Below the pieces are notes generated by a model. The model was not told the origin of the DNA and did not search any database. It saw nothing but the letters and a program-made list of their open reading frames with translations. DNA of 64,000 nt from Polyangiaceae bacterium (lineage in GTDB: Bacteria; Myxococcota_A; Polyangia; Polyangiales; Polyangiaceae), in assembly GCA_041389725.1 (NCBI GenBank), contig JAWKRG010000013.1:124001-188000 (forward strand), written 5' to 3'. This document shows positions 1-8,385 of this stretch, in pieces. Position numbers and translations under genes: made by a program. The stretch's first letter is position 1, and the number at the start of each line of letters is the position of its first letter.

Positions 1-1
1 C

Positions 2-346
2 TCGAAGCCCGAGGGCTCGCCTTGCATCAACACCGCGGGCGTGGCGACTTGCGGCGCTGGCATGTTCTGCTTCCCGAACACGAGCGCGCCCACCACGGGT
101 ACTTGCTCACCCTTCTGCCAGAACGGCGGCTGCAGCAACGGCGGCGTGTGCGCACAGGTCCAGCTAATCGGCACAGGAATCGTCGTCCCCGTCTGCTCAC
201 CGGGCGGCGGCACCGGAGGCGCAGGCGGCACCGGAGGCGGCAGCGGCGGTTCGAGTGGCTCGAGCGGTAGCGGCGGAAGTAGTGGCGCGGGTACCGGTGG
301 AACCGCTGCAGCGGGCGGCGCCCCGGCCGATGCGGGCGCTGACTGA
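2..346 (+). CDS. C-terminal part of a Cys-rich, Gly-rich secreted protein (5' end outside window)
   Basis: The reading frame is open from the first bases and stops with TGA at 344-346, so only about 114 C-terminal residues are present. The visible part has eight cysteines in short spacings, including an EGF-like stretch CSPFCQNGGCSNGGVC. A tail of Gly, Ser and Ala repeats follows, ending ADAGAD. Cysteine knots next to Gly-rich linkers are common in myxobacterial exported proteins, so an extracellular location is inferred. No catalytic motif is seen and the function is unknown. A GTG lies at 41, but the frame continues upstream of it with the same composition, so this is a truncated gene and not a small complete one. 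Confidence 0.6.
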   Translation, partial: SKPEGSPCINTAGVATCGAGMFCFPNTSAPTTGTCSPFCQNGGCSNGGVCAQVQLIGTGIVVPVCSPGGGTGGAGGTGGGSGGSSGSSGSGGSSGAGTGGTAAAGGAPADAGAD

Positions 347-409
347 GCGTAGCAAAGCTCGCAAAGGCCGGCCTTGCGGCCGCCGAGGTGCCAAGCTGGA
401 TTGAACGCC

Positions 410-1207
410 ATGGCGGGGGAGCGCTCGCGCACATGCTTCTGGCTGCGGGTCAGCGTGCTCGTCAGCGTGCTCTGTGTCGTGCTGCTGTGGGCTTGGAACG
501 ACCGACGTCGGCGCGCGGAGCGCACGCGGTGGCACCGCAACCTGCACGTCGCACTCATCCTCACCACGCAGGGCGACGTCAGCCCCGATGCCGTGTCGGC
601 CCTGAGTGCGCGTGTAGCGGACCTGGAAACGCACCTGGGCGCCGAGATGCGACGACACCGCCCGGGCAGCGAGCTCCGGCCCGTCGTATTTCAGGTGTTC
701 GGTCCACTACAGGTGGCTGATCCGGCGCCACGCATCGCGGGCGACGACCTGAGTGCAGCAGCGAGCCACGCTTACGCCTCCTGGCGCTACTTTCGAAGCG
801 TCGACCAGTCTTTGGATGTGCCATGGCGAGCCTTCGACGCTCGACTCTACCTCGGCCTCGTGCCACCCAAAGACAAGCAGACCCACGTCGAGGGACAGAG
901 CGAGCAGGGCGGCTGGGTGGGAACCGTGCAGGTGGAGCTAGACGCCTCCATGGTCGACTTTGCCCTCTTCGTCGCCACCCACGAGCTGTTTCACGTGCTG
1001 GGCGCGAGCGACAAATACGATGCTACCGGGCGCGCCATCGTGCCAGACGGACTGGCGGATCCGCATCGGCTTCCGCTCTACCCGCAATCTCGAGCAGAAG
1101 TGATGGCCCGCAACGTCGCTTTGGGACGCGGTCTGGAGCGTCCGCCAACGCACCTGACCGAGCTGTGCGTCGGCGAGCGGACGGCGCGGGAAATCGGCTG
1201 GCGTTGA
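410..1207 (+). CDS. Membrane-anchored metzincin-like putative zinc protease
   Basis: The protein has 265 residues from the ATG at 410. An in-frame TTG exists at 374, but the ATG directly precedes a basic N-terminus and a hydrophobic segment (about residues 10-30, LRVSVLVSVLCVVLLWAW), followed by an arginine-rich stop-transfer. The rest would lie outside the cytoplasm. The key motif is HELFHVLGASD, which fits the metzincin consensus HExxHxxGxxH/D: two His and a third Asp/His ligand with the catalytic Glu. A Met occurs downstream (AEVMARN), possibly the Met-turn. The remainder matches no family I recognise. It converges on the ketosynthase gene with only 4 bases between stops. Protease function is inferred from the motif alone. 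Confidence 0.62.
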   Translation: MAGERSRTCFWLRVSVLVSVLCVVLLWAWNDRRRRAERTRWHRNLHVALILTTQGDVSPDAVSALSARVADLETHLGAEMRRHRPGSELRPVVFQVFGPLQVADPAPRIAGDDLSAAASHAYASWRYFRSVDQSLDVPWRAFDARLYLGLVPPKDKQTHVEGQSEQGGWVGTVQVELDASMVDFALFVATHELFHVLGASDKYDATGRAIVPDGLADPHRLPLYPQSRAEVMARNVALGRGLERPPTHLTELCVGERTAREIGWR

Positions 1208-1211
1208 GCGC

Positions 1212-2267
1212 TCACAGCCGCCAGAGCACGCTGCCCCAGTGCAGCCCGGCTCCTAGTGCCAAGAAGCAGACGGTCTGACCGGGCTTCAAGCGACCGTCCC
1301 GACGCATCTCGTCGACCAGGATGGGAATCGTGGCTGACGAGGTATTGCCCGTCCGCGCGATGTTGCTCGGCACCTTCTCCGCCGGCACGCCCAGGCGCTC
1401 CCGCACTGCGTCGTTGATGCGTTGATTCGCTTGGTGCGCAATGAACCAGTCGACGTCCTCGAGCCGCACGTTCGCACGGCGGCAGACCCGCTTGACGGAC
1501 GCCGGCAGCAAAGTGACGGCTTGACGAAACACGTCGCGCCCTTCCATGCGCGGGATCCAAAGATCTTCCTCGACGGTGCGCTCGGAGACGAAGGGCCGCG
1601 TGCGAAAACCAGCAGGAATGAACAGCTTCTCCGCGAAACGGCCGTCACTGTGCAGGTCGACGGCGAGCAGACTTGCCCCCGCGTGCTCCGTGCGTTCCAA
1701 CACGAGCGCGCCCGCACCGTCGCCGAAGATGATGGCCAACGCTCGGTGGTGCGTCGCACGAGCGAAATCCTCGGGGGAAACTTCACGCTCGCTGCGTCCT
1801 TCCAGAACGTCCCAGTCACGCCAGGGCATGAAGCCGGCATGAGCCTCGGCGCCAACGACTAGGATGCGCTGCGCAGCTCCCGTGGTCAGCAGCGAATGGG
1901 CGAGCTGAAAGCTGTAGATCATGGCGGCGCACTGCGTCCGCAGGTCCAGGGCCGGAATGCCTTTGCAACCCAAATCGCGCGCGAGCAGGGGGGCCGACCC
2001 TGGGAAGACATGATCTGGAGTCATGGTGTTGAACAGGATGTAGTCGACGTCTTCCGGCGCACAGCTCGCGGATTCCAAAGCACGCTGCGCGGCCACGAGC
2101 GCGAGTTCCGAGACGCCCTGACCCTCGGGACAGAAGTGCCGCTGCTCGATGCCCGTGCGCTGCAGGATCCACTCGTGATCCGTATCCATGACGCGTGAAA
2201 GCGCCGCATTGTGCACGGGCGGCCCAGGCAAGTAGTGACCCGACCCAACAATCGTTACACCAGTCAT
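1212..2267 (-). CDS. fabH: 3-oxoacyl-ACP synthase III family protein (FabH-like)
   Basis: This is a 351-residue thiolase-fold condensing enzyme. FabH joins an acyl-CoA starter with malonyl-ACP to begin fatty acid chains; relatives act in secondary metabolism or on longer substrates. The catalytic triad is intact: Cys113 (TQCAAM), His278 (IAHQANQRI) and Asn308 (TGNTSSATIP). The GDGAGA motif near residue 182 and the C-terminal GAGLHWGS are also typical. The ATG is preceded by GGGGAG about 7 bases upstream, which supports the start. The gene stands alone, with no acpP, fabD, fabG or polyketide genes nearby, so a dedicated or secondary role is possible. It is divergent from the asparaginase-like gene across about 110 bases. 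Confidence 0.88.
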   Translation of the reverse strand: MTGVTIVGSGHYLPGPPVHNAALSRVMDTDHEWILQRTGIEQRHFCPEGQGVSELALVAAQRALESASCAPEDVDYILFNTMTPDHVFPGSAPLLARDLGCKGIPALDLRTQCAAMIYSFQLAHSLLTTGAAQRILVVGAEAHAGFMPWRDWDVLEGRSEREVSPEDFARATHHRALAIIFGDGAGALVLERTEHAGASLLAVDLHSDGRFAEKLFIPAGFRTRPFVSERTVEEDLWIPRMEGRDVFRQAVTLLPASVKRVCRRANVRLEDVDWFIAHQANQRINDAVRERLGVPAEKVPSNIARTGNTSSATIPILVDEMRRDGRLKPGQTVCFLALGAGLHWGSVLWRL

Positions 2268-2376
2268 GATCGATCTCCCCGTCCCCCCCTGTCGAGGGAC
2301 AAGCGCGTCTACTAGATGGCGGCATGATTGTCAGCACCGGCAGTGGTTGAACCATTGTTGTGGTATCCAACTGCTC

Positions 2377-2895
2377 ATGCGAAAGCGCGAAGACTCCTTC
2401 GGCATTGCGGTGCTCACGACTGGTGGAACCATCGACAAGACTTACGACGAAACCGATGGCTCTTTGCGCAACGTGCGCTCGGTGTTGGAGGAAATCCTCT
2501 CCAATCTCCGACTCGTGGATCTGTCCATCTCCCATGTGACGGTCATGAGCAAGGACTCCCTGGACATGACTGAGGCGGACCGTGAGCAGATCTTGGCCGC
2601 CGTCGAGGCGGCCCAGGTCCAGCACGATGCAGTGGTGGTGATCCACGGCACCGACACGCTGTCTCTCACCGGCGAGCGGCTGGTGAGCGCGCTGCAGCCG
2701 CCGCGGATCCCAGTCATTCTGACGGGCGCATTCCGGCCCTACGAATTCCGCGACACGGACGCGCTGCAAAACGTGACCGAATCGCTGCTCGCAGCGCGAC
2801 TGCTCGAGCCCGGCGTGTACGTCGTGATGCACGGCCGGGCGCTGGCGTTCCCGGGCGTGACCAAACACCGCGGACGCGGCACCTTCTGTCGTTGA
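2377..2895 (+). CDS. Single-domain asparaginase-like protein
   Basis: The 172 residues correspond to the N-terminal catalytic domain of L-asparaginase/glutaminase. The catalytic threonine motif is present (TTGGTI, Thr18), as are the second Thr-Asp pair (HGTDT, Thr92-Asp93), a GAFRP motif (GAMRP in most members) and the lysine of VTKH (Lys163). The protein stops just after that lysine, so the C-terminal domain that completes the active site between subunits in classical enzymes is absent. Short asparaginase-domain proteins exist in many bacteria, so this is probably a genuine small family member and not a wreck. An in-frame ATG at 2266 would overlap the divergent fabH start, so 2377 is preferred. 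Cytoplasmic; substrate uncertain. Confidence 0.72.
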   Translation: MRKREDSFGIAVLTTGGTIDKTYDETDGSLRNVRSVLEEILSNLRLVDLSISHVTVMSKDSLDMTEADREQILAAVEAAQVQHDAVVVIHGTDTLSLTGERLVSALQPPRIPVILTGAFRPYEFRDTDALQNVTESLLAARLLEPGVYVVMHGRALAFPGVTKHRGRGTFCR

Positions 2896-2930
2896 GCGCT
2901 CGCGGCGTTGGGGTGCAAAGCGTCGAGCGG

Positions 2931-4934
2931 CTACTCGCCTGAACCCGCCGGGGGAGCGGGAGCGGGAGCGGGAGTGGGCGCCGGGGCAGTGGGATCCGCC
3001 GGCTCGCCTATCTTCCAAGTGTGTGGCTTTGGCGCGGGCGCAGCTTCGACGGCCGGCTCTTCCGTCGTCTCTTCGTCCTTCGCGAAGCCGAGCTGCTGTG
3101 CGCTGCGCTCCTTCGCTGGCGCTGCGGCGCGCGAACCCGGAATGGGCGCCAAACGCACGAGCTTCTTCTGCTTGCTACCGTCCAGCTTCACCTTTCTGGG
3201 AAAGTAGCCGTTGCGTTTGATCTCGACGCTTACGATTTCGCCCTCGGGAACGTCGACAGAAACCGGCATGCTCCCGAGATCCTTGCCGTCAATGAACACC
3301 CGTGCGTCCAAGGGCGACATCACGAGGGCGACGGACGTGACCTTCGTTTCCTTGGGGCTGGCCGCAGCGCTGGCCAGGAAGTCTTTCATCACCAGAGGGC
3401 GGCCGGCTTGAAGCGTTCGGGGCACCGGTCCGCTGTTCGCCAAGGCGTCGTAGTAGGCATACCCGCCGCCGAGGCCCAGGGTGCCGAGCACCAGCAACAG
3501 CCAGGGCCAGCGACTACTGCGGTTGGCTCGCTCCCACTCTCGTTCCACTGCCGCGTCGGAAACGATGCGGGACAAGTCCGCGGGCGGAGGCTTCGCCGCC
3601 AAAGACGACGGCGTCGACCGCGGTGCCGTGAGCGGCAAGGGGATTTCCTGCTCGACGATCACGGTCGCAGGTTCCGGCGCGCTCTCGGGATCAGGGTAGA
3701 GATTGGGCTGAATCTCCGAAAGCGAGTGCGGAGCTTCGTCCGGCGGCGGGAACACGCTGATGGGAACGACTATTTCATCCAGGGACTCGCCGCGGCGCAC
3801 GGCACGCAGCGCGTCCGCTACTTCGGTCATGCTCTGGAAGCGTCCCTCGGGATCCTTCGCTAGACATTTGAGAATCACGCGCTCCAGCCCATCTGGCAGC
3901 GGGGGAGCGTTGTCGACGGCGCTCGGCGGCAGCGGTGGATCGTGAAGGTGCATGCTCATGATGCTGAGGGGATTCTCGGCATCGAAGGGCACCTCACCTA
4001 CGATCAGCTCGTAGAGCATGATGCCGAGGGAGTAGATGTCAGTGCGATGGTCGACGCTCTTGCCGCGGCACTGCTCGGGCGACATGTAGTGAGGCGTCCC
4101 GAAGATCGCCCCGGCCCGCGTCAGCTTGTTGGCGGCGCCAGCCACTTTGGCGATGCCGAAGTCCACGATCTTGACGAAGTCTTGCCCTTCTTGGTCGATG
4201 ACGAAGATGTTGTCGGGCTTCAAGTCGCGATGCACGATCTTCGCTTCGTGCGCGGCTGCCAGCCCTTCCGCCAGCTGCCGTCCGATTTCGACCACGCGCG
4301 GGCTGCCGAGAAGCACACCTTCTTCAATCAGGTCCGCCAGGGTCGGTCCTTCCAGGTACTCCATGGCGAAGTAGGTCGAGCCATCCGGCAAGACGCCGAA
4401 GTCCAGGACGTCTACGATGTGCGCATTGCCGATGGCGGATGCCGCTTTGGCCTCAGTGACGAAGCGCTCAGTGGCTTCGGTACTCTTGGCCAAATCTGCT
4501 CGGAGAATCTTGACCGCGACCGTCTTCTCGAAGATGCGCCGCCGGCACTTGTAGACGACGCCCATGCCTCCTTCGCCGAGCACGGACAGGACCACGTATC
4601 GTCCGTCTATGGTGCAGCCGATGTACTTGTCGGCGTCCTTGCCCGGAGGCGGGACGTTTACCAGCGGAATGATGTCGCTGGTGGGCTCCTCGTCGGCCCG
4701 GGCCCGCATGCGCGAATGCGTCGCCGCACGCGCCAACTTGTCCTCGGACAAGGTCTCCTGGGCTTCAGCGGTGGACGCGCCAATCTGACCTGGCTTGGGC
4801 GGTGGACGCGGCCCCGCGGGTTTCGCGGGCGCGCGGCCCGCAGCGGGCTTCGGCGGCGGCTTGGCGGGCGCTCGCGGCACTTGTTCCGGATTGTCACGCT
4901 CCTTGCTCAAGCTGCCTCCGCGTCGGAGCGCCAA
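2931..4934 (-). CDS. Ser/Thr protein kinase with transmembrane segment and PEGA domain
   Basis: A 667-residue eukaryote-like kinase. A Pro/Ala/Lys-rich N-terminus precedes a kinase domain at about 112-380 with all key motifs: GEGGMGVVYK loop, Lys142 (AVKIL), HRDLKPDN (Asp237), DFG (Asp258) and GTPHYMSPEQ. A proline-rich linker leads to one membrane helix at about 476-497. Outside lies a PEGA domain at about 532-595 (SPLDARVFIDGKDLGSMPVS and following), a fold seen in bacterial surface proteins. It would sense the envelope and phosphorylate cytoplasmic targets. The start is uncertain: the farthest candidate is TTG at 4934, and another TTG lies 8 codons inside. Last gene of a minus-strand run, convergent with the asparaginase-like gene. 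Confidence 0.88.
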   Translation of the reverse strand: MALRRGGSLSKERDNPEQVPRAPAKPPPKPAAGRAPAKPAGPRPPPKPGQIGASTAEAQETLSEDKLARAATHSRMRARADEEPTSDIIPLVNVPPPGKDADKYIGCTIDGRYVVLSVLGEGGMGVVYKCRRRIFEKTVAVKILRADLAKSTEATERFVTEAKAASAIGNAHIVDVLDFGVLPDGSTYFAMEYLEGPTLADLIEEGVLLGSPRVVEIGRQLAEGLAAAHEAKIVHRDLKPDNIFVIDQEGQDFVKIVDFGIAKVAGAANKLTRAGAIFGTPHYMSPEQCRGKSVDHRTDIYSLGIMLYELIVGEVPFDAENPLSIMSMHLHDPPLPPSAVDNAPPLPDGLERVILKCLAKDPEGRFQSMTEVADALRAVRRGESLDEIVVPISVFPPPDEAPHSLSEIQPNLYPDPESAPEPATVIVEQEIPLPLTAPRSTPSSLAAKPPPADLSRIVSDAAVEREWERANRSSRWPWLLLVLGTLGLGGGYAYYDALANSGPVPRTLQAGRPLVMKDFLASAAASPKETKVTSVALVMSPLDARVFIDGKDLGSMPVSVDVPEGEIVSVEIKRNGYFPRKVKLDGSKQKKLVRLAPIPGSRAAAPAKERSAQQLGFAKDEETTEEPAVEAAPAPKPHTWKIGEPADPTAPAPTPAPAPAPPAGSGE

Positions 4935-5068
4935 GCACGGGCGCGAGCAAGATCGAGGTATTTTCCCGGATTCGTGCGGCCACGGCGGAGAACGAGTCTA
5001 TCACTGGCCGGGCGGCGGATTCCAATGGGGCCCAGAAATGGCCGATTTCTTGGACCTGGCGGACCGGC

Positions 5069-5545
5069 CTACTCGACCAGCTCCCTCAGGTCGCGCATGT
5101 CGCGCAGGGTCTCGAGGCGGTGGAGCGCCTGCAGTTCCAGCTGACGAATGCGCTCCCGCGTCAGGTTCATGATCGCCCCGACGTCCTCGAGGGTCACCCC
5201 ACCCCGATCGGCGATATCCAGGGCACAGCTGTCTGGCAACTCCCAGACTTCCATGTCCGGGAAGTTGAGCTTGATCGCGCCCGTCTTGGGCGACACGTCC
5301 AAGTAGAGATGATGGCGGCAGGACACGTGCGGGCAGGGCCGCGGTCCCTCGGCGCATTCCGAGCGGGACGGTGGCAGTTGCCTGAGCAACCCCGCGTTGC
5401 GGCGTTTGAGTTCCGAAAGCTCGTGGCGCGCAGTGCGTGCCACGCTGATCGTACGCGCGCGCACCGCACGCTTGCGCCGCGAGCGCCGTTGTTCCCGTGT
5501 CAGTCGTTCGGATGGAATGTGTCGTTCGCTCGCGTCGTGCGCCAC
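5069..5545 (-). CDS. Sigma-70 region 4-like helix-turn-helix DNA-binding protein
   Basis: The 158-residue protein starts at a GTG preceded by GGAGGGG with good spacing. The open frame runs further upstream, but this ribosome-binding site decides the start. The N-terminus is basic, and the middle carries Cys/His residues (CPHVSCRHHLYLDV). The C-terminus (about residues 118-150, GVTLEDVGAIMNLTRERIRQ) matches sigma factor region 4.2, the helix-turn-helix that reads -35 elements. Region 2 is missing, so it is not a complete sigma factor. It is more likely a regulator using a sigma-4-type DNA reader, as in a family seen in deltaproteobacteria/Myxococcota. The Cys/His cluster could bind metal (inference). 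Targets are unknown. Confidence 0.7.
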   Translation of the reverse strand: MAHDASERHIPSERLTREQRRSRRKRAVRARTISVARTARHELSELKRRNAGLLRQLPPSRSECAEGPRPCPHVSCRHHLYLDVSPKTGAIKLNFPDMEVWELPDSCALDIADRGGVTLEDVGAIMNLTRERIRQLELQALHRLETLRDMRDLRELVE

Positions 5546-5739
5546 TTTGGCCCCTCCGTGCGGACCATGAAATGCCCGATGTAGCCGCAGATGGAAAGCG
5601 CAAATTCCCTGCACGAACAGAATGGAAGGACAACGTGGGACATGGAGCAGATGGACCTACACCTAGCTGAACGCGCGAGGTTTTGTGCGCTAAGCCGGCA
5701 ACAATGGATGGCTTTTCGCTGCGCGACCGGGCGCCGGGG

Positions 5740-5781
5740 CACGCCGCGCGAGCCAGGACGCCGCGCGAGCCAGCACGCCGC
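5740..5781. repeat. 17-bp tandem repeat, about 2.5 copies
   Basis: Two full copies of a 17-base unit (5740-5756 and 5757-5773) differ only in the first base. A third, partial copy is at 5774-5781. The core reads ACGCCGCGCGAGCCAG. The array sits in the roughly 240-base gap upstream of the sigma-4-like gene and just past the stop of the folB-like gene. The rest of the gap shows no convincing coding frame. It may be simple GC-rich slippage or a clustered binding site. Confidence 0.6.
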
Positions 5782-5787
5782 TCCGCG

Positions 5788-6555
5788 CTAGCGGACGGAC
5801 CGGGCGCTGGCCGGGCTAGCGGGTAGAGCCAGGTTGGCGCGCGTTTGGCAGGTGACCAACAGCACACTGGCTTCGCGACGCCCCGGGTTGCGCAACACGT
5901 GACCAGCAGATGCGTCCAGCCGAGCACTGCGGCGCAATCGCAACGACTCCGCGTCCAGCATCAAGCCTTCACTCAGGCTGAATACGGCTGCACTGCCCAA
6001 AGGCAATGCGGGCAGGCGCAGCTGCCGTCCCGGGCGCAGATGGAGGCGATACAAGCTCGCCTCGCGCGTCTCGTGCAACACGTCCACGGAACCAAAGGGT
6101 GCCGCCTCCGTCTTCATGGCGAACCACTCCTGCGCTCGCTCGATACACAGGGCTGCGAGAGCGCGCCCCGCCAGCGCTTCCGGTTTCTCCAATCGCAGGC
6201 GCACTGAAGCGAGCTGACCGCGGCGTTCACCTGGCGCTGGCGGCGCCAAGAGCAGAGTGGCCAAGGCGTGGGCCGCCGTTTCCAGCAGACGAAACCTGCA
6301 CGCCACGAGCACCGCTTCGATCTGTCGAGCGATGGCGTCATAGTCGACCGAGCGCGACAGCCGTGCACTGCGGGCCGCGCTTTCCGTATCGAGCATCAGA
6401 TCCGCGTCGACCCGTAGCAGCTGCGGTGTGCCGCGTTCTTTGGGATAGACGCCAACGACACACACGACCTCGAGGCCTGAAATGCTGAGGATGTCGCGGT
6501 GAGCGCCCACGGCGCACCGATTGTTGGCACGTTGGCGCCGAGCTGTCGACACCAC
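5788..6555 (-). CDS. Dihydroneopterin aldolase-like protein fused to a cupin-like domain
   Basis: The 255-residue protein has two parts. Residues about 21-130 match FolB, which converts dihydroneopterin to 6-hydroxymethyl-dihydropterin plus glycolaldehyde in folate synthesis. The family's catalytic residues are visible: Glu40 (GVYPKERG), Tyr72 (VDYDAI) and Lys124 (RLEKPEAL). Residues about 140-250 form a beta-rich segment like a small cupin barrel (PFGSVDVLHE, LRPGRQLRLP, RNPGRREASVLLV). FolB alone is about 120 residues, so the tail is an addition. The gene lies 24 bases after recD on the same strand and may share its transcript. The GTG start at 6555 has no clear ribosome-binding site; GTG at 6510 is an alternative. 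Confidence 0.68.
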   Translation of the reverse strand: MVSTARRQRANNRCAVGAHRDILSISGLEVVCVVGVYPKERGTPQLLRVDADLMLDTESAARSARLSRSVDYDAIARQIEAVLVACRFRLLETAAHALATLLLAPPAPGERRGQLASVRLRLEKPEALAGRALAALCIERAQEWFAMKTEAAPFGSVDVLHETREASLYRLHLRPGRQLRLPALPLGSAAVFSLSEGLMLDAESLRLRRSARLDASAGHVLRNPGRREASVLLVTCQTRANLALPASPASARSVR

Positions 6556-6579
6556 GCGGGCAGGGCCCGAACTACGGCG

Positions 6580-8385
6580 TCACGACGAGGCGAGGCGATC
6601 GGCCAGGCCCGATGCCCGCTCGACGCGCTTCGCCACGGCGGCGCGAACGGCGGCCTCGTTGCCGACCAGGCGCACAGTAGCCTTGACCCGCGTCACGGCG
6701 GTGTAGAGCAACTCCCGGCTGCACAGCGGGGAGCTGGCGTCGGGAAGGACGACCGCCGCTTCCTCCACCTCCGAGCCCTGGCTCTTGTGGATGCTCATGA
6801 CGAATACGGTCTCGTGGGCAGGCAGCCGCGCTGGTGAGACGAAGCGCAGCTGCTCTTCGACGGCAAACGCGACCCGCAGCACACCGTCGTCGTCTTCCAC
6901 CACTCCCATGTCGCCGTTGAACAGACGCGTCGTCGTGTCGTTCTGCGTGATGAGGACCGGACGCCCGAGGTAGTACTCTTGTCCCAGCCCCGCGCTCGAG
7001 GGGAGCAGTCCTTGCTCACGAAGCACGGCCTCCACGCGGGGGTTCAGCCGCTCCACGCCCCGGGGCCCGACGCGGTGGGCGCACAGCACGCGGAAGGAGC
7101 CCAGTCGTGCAATTCGCGCGCTGGCCCCCTGCGCTCGGCAGTAGGCGTCGTAGCCCGCGCGCGCTAGGTCGTCCAAGACCGATGGCGCGGCTCCGTCGTC
7201 GAGCAACTCCGCCTCGGGCGTGGACGAACTCGACAACACGTCGAGTGCCGCATCTGCGTCGCCGTCCACGATGGCGCGTGACAAGCGTCCAACGCCGCGA
7301 CTCGGATCGAAACGATAGCTATGCGTCAACTGCACGACACATTCTCCGATCGGCGCTGGGATGGGAAGCGCAGAGGCAGGCACCTCGACGCCGAATCGCT
7401 CGGCCGCCCAGCGCTGCCGCAGCTCCGAGCTCCCCGAGGCGGGCGCAGCCGCACAGAGATCGGCCAAGACGGCCCCGGCATCCACCGACGCGAGTTGATG
7501 CGGGTCGCCCACGAGCAGCAGGCGGGCCTCGGGCCCGAGGGCATCGAGCAGACTCCTGAACATCGCGATGTCGACCATCGAGGCTTCGTCCACGACCACC
7601 AGATCCGCCGACAGCGGCGCGGCGCCATCGCCGCCGGAACCGCGCTGAGCGGGTCGGCGCCCTAGGGCGCGATGCAGCGTGGCGGCGTTGATCGGGATGT
7701 CGCGCGCGGCCGAGTGAACCTCACTCAATCGGGCAGCCAGCGCAGCGACAGCCTCGCCCATGCGTGCCGCCGCTTTCCCCGTCGGTGCGAGCAGCACCTG
7801 CTTTGGAGCGCGCCCGTGCCGCTCGCGAAACAGCTCCGCGTGCAGCGCGAGGATGCGAGCGATCGCGGTCGTCTTGCCGGTGCCCGGTCCGCCGGTCAAG
7901 ATCGCCAGGCGCCGCCACTCCAAGACCATGGCGGCCAACGCCGCGGGCGCCGTCGGGTCGTCGAACCAACGTGCAAGGGCCTGACGCGCGAGGACCGCAG
8001 TGCCTGCAAGGGGCGCCGGGCTGGACAGCGCGCGCAAGCGAGCTTCCACGGCGAGCTCGTGATCGTGGAAGCGGCTGAGATAGAGACGGCCCCGCGACAG
8101 GACCAGAGGCGAAGGGCGGCCTGATTCCTCGATCACCAGCGGCGAAGCGAGCAGCGCATTCGTCCACGCGTCGAGGCTGGCAGACGACACCTGCCTGTTC
8201 AGTGCCTGCGTTTGGAGCTCCTGCAAGCGCACACAGACGTGGCCGTCACGCGCGCGCGCACTGGTCATCGCCAGGGCGAAGAGCACGTCGGGGCGCGCCT
8301 CTCCGCTCACGCGTGCCAGGGCCCGAACCAGCTCCAGATCCAGGGGACCGAAGCCCTCTGCGGGGAAAGGCAACGTCGAACTCAC
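6580..8385 (-). CDS. recD: RecD, exodeoxyribonuclease V alpha subunit
   Basis: RecD is the 5'-3' helicase motor of RecBCD, which processes double-strand breaks for RecA loading. The 601 residues include Walker A (GGPGTGKTT, about 165-173), Walker B (LVVVDEASMVD), GDPHQLASVDAG, and the C-terminal superfamily 1B motifs SIHKSQGSE and YTAVTR. The length matches E. coli RecD (608). The start is the GTG at 8385, which overlaps the recB TGA as GTGA and follows a GGAGGGGGG ribosome-binding site inside recB. This argues for translational coupling and against the longer open frame. It is the third gene of recC-recB-recD; the folB-like gene follows. Confidence 0.93.
   Translation of the reverse strand: MSSTLPFPAEGFGPLDLELVRALARVSGEARPDVLFALAMTSARARDGHVCVRLQELQTQALNRQVSSASLDAWTNALLASPLVIEESGRPSPLVLSRGRLYLSRFHDHELAVEARLRALSSPAPLAGTAVLARQALARWFDDPTAPAALAAMVLEWRRLAILTGGPGTGKTTAIARILALHAELFRERHGRAPKQVLLAPTGKAAARMGEAVAALAARLSEVHSAARDIPINAATLHRALGRRPAQRGSGGDGAAPLSADLVVVDEASMVDIAMFRSLLDALGPEARLLLVGDPHQLASVDAGAVLADLCAAAPASGSSELRQRWAAERFGVEVPASALPIPAPIGECVVQLTHSYRFDPSRGVGRLSRAIVDGDADAALDVLSSSSTPEAELLDDGAAPSVLDDLARAGYDAYCRAQGASARIARLGSFRVLCAHRVGPRGVERLNPRVEAVLREQGLLPSSAGLGQEYYLGRPVLITQNDTTTRLFNGDMGVVEDDDGVLRVAFAVEEQLRFVSPARLPAHETVFVMSIHKSQGSEVEEAAVVLPDASSPLCSRELLYTAVTRVKATVRLVGNEAAVRAAVAKRVERASGLADRLASS

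Noticed and set aside
2377..2895. Asparaginase-like gene as a truncated pseudogene
   Set aside because: There is no remnant of a second domain downstream and no frameshift. The catalytic residues are intact and short stand-alone homologues are known.
6524..6540. TTGGCACGTTGGCGCCG as a sigma54 promoter
   Set aside because: The -24 part fits, but the required GC of the -12 element (TTGC) is not at the right spacing, and the site lies inside the folB-like reading frame.
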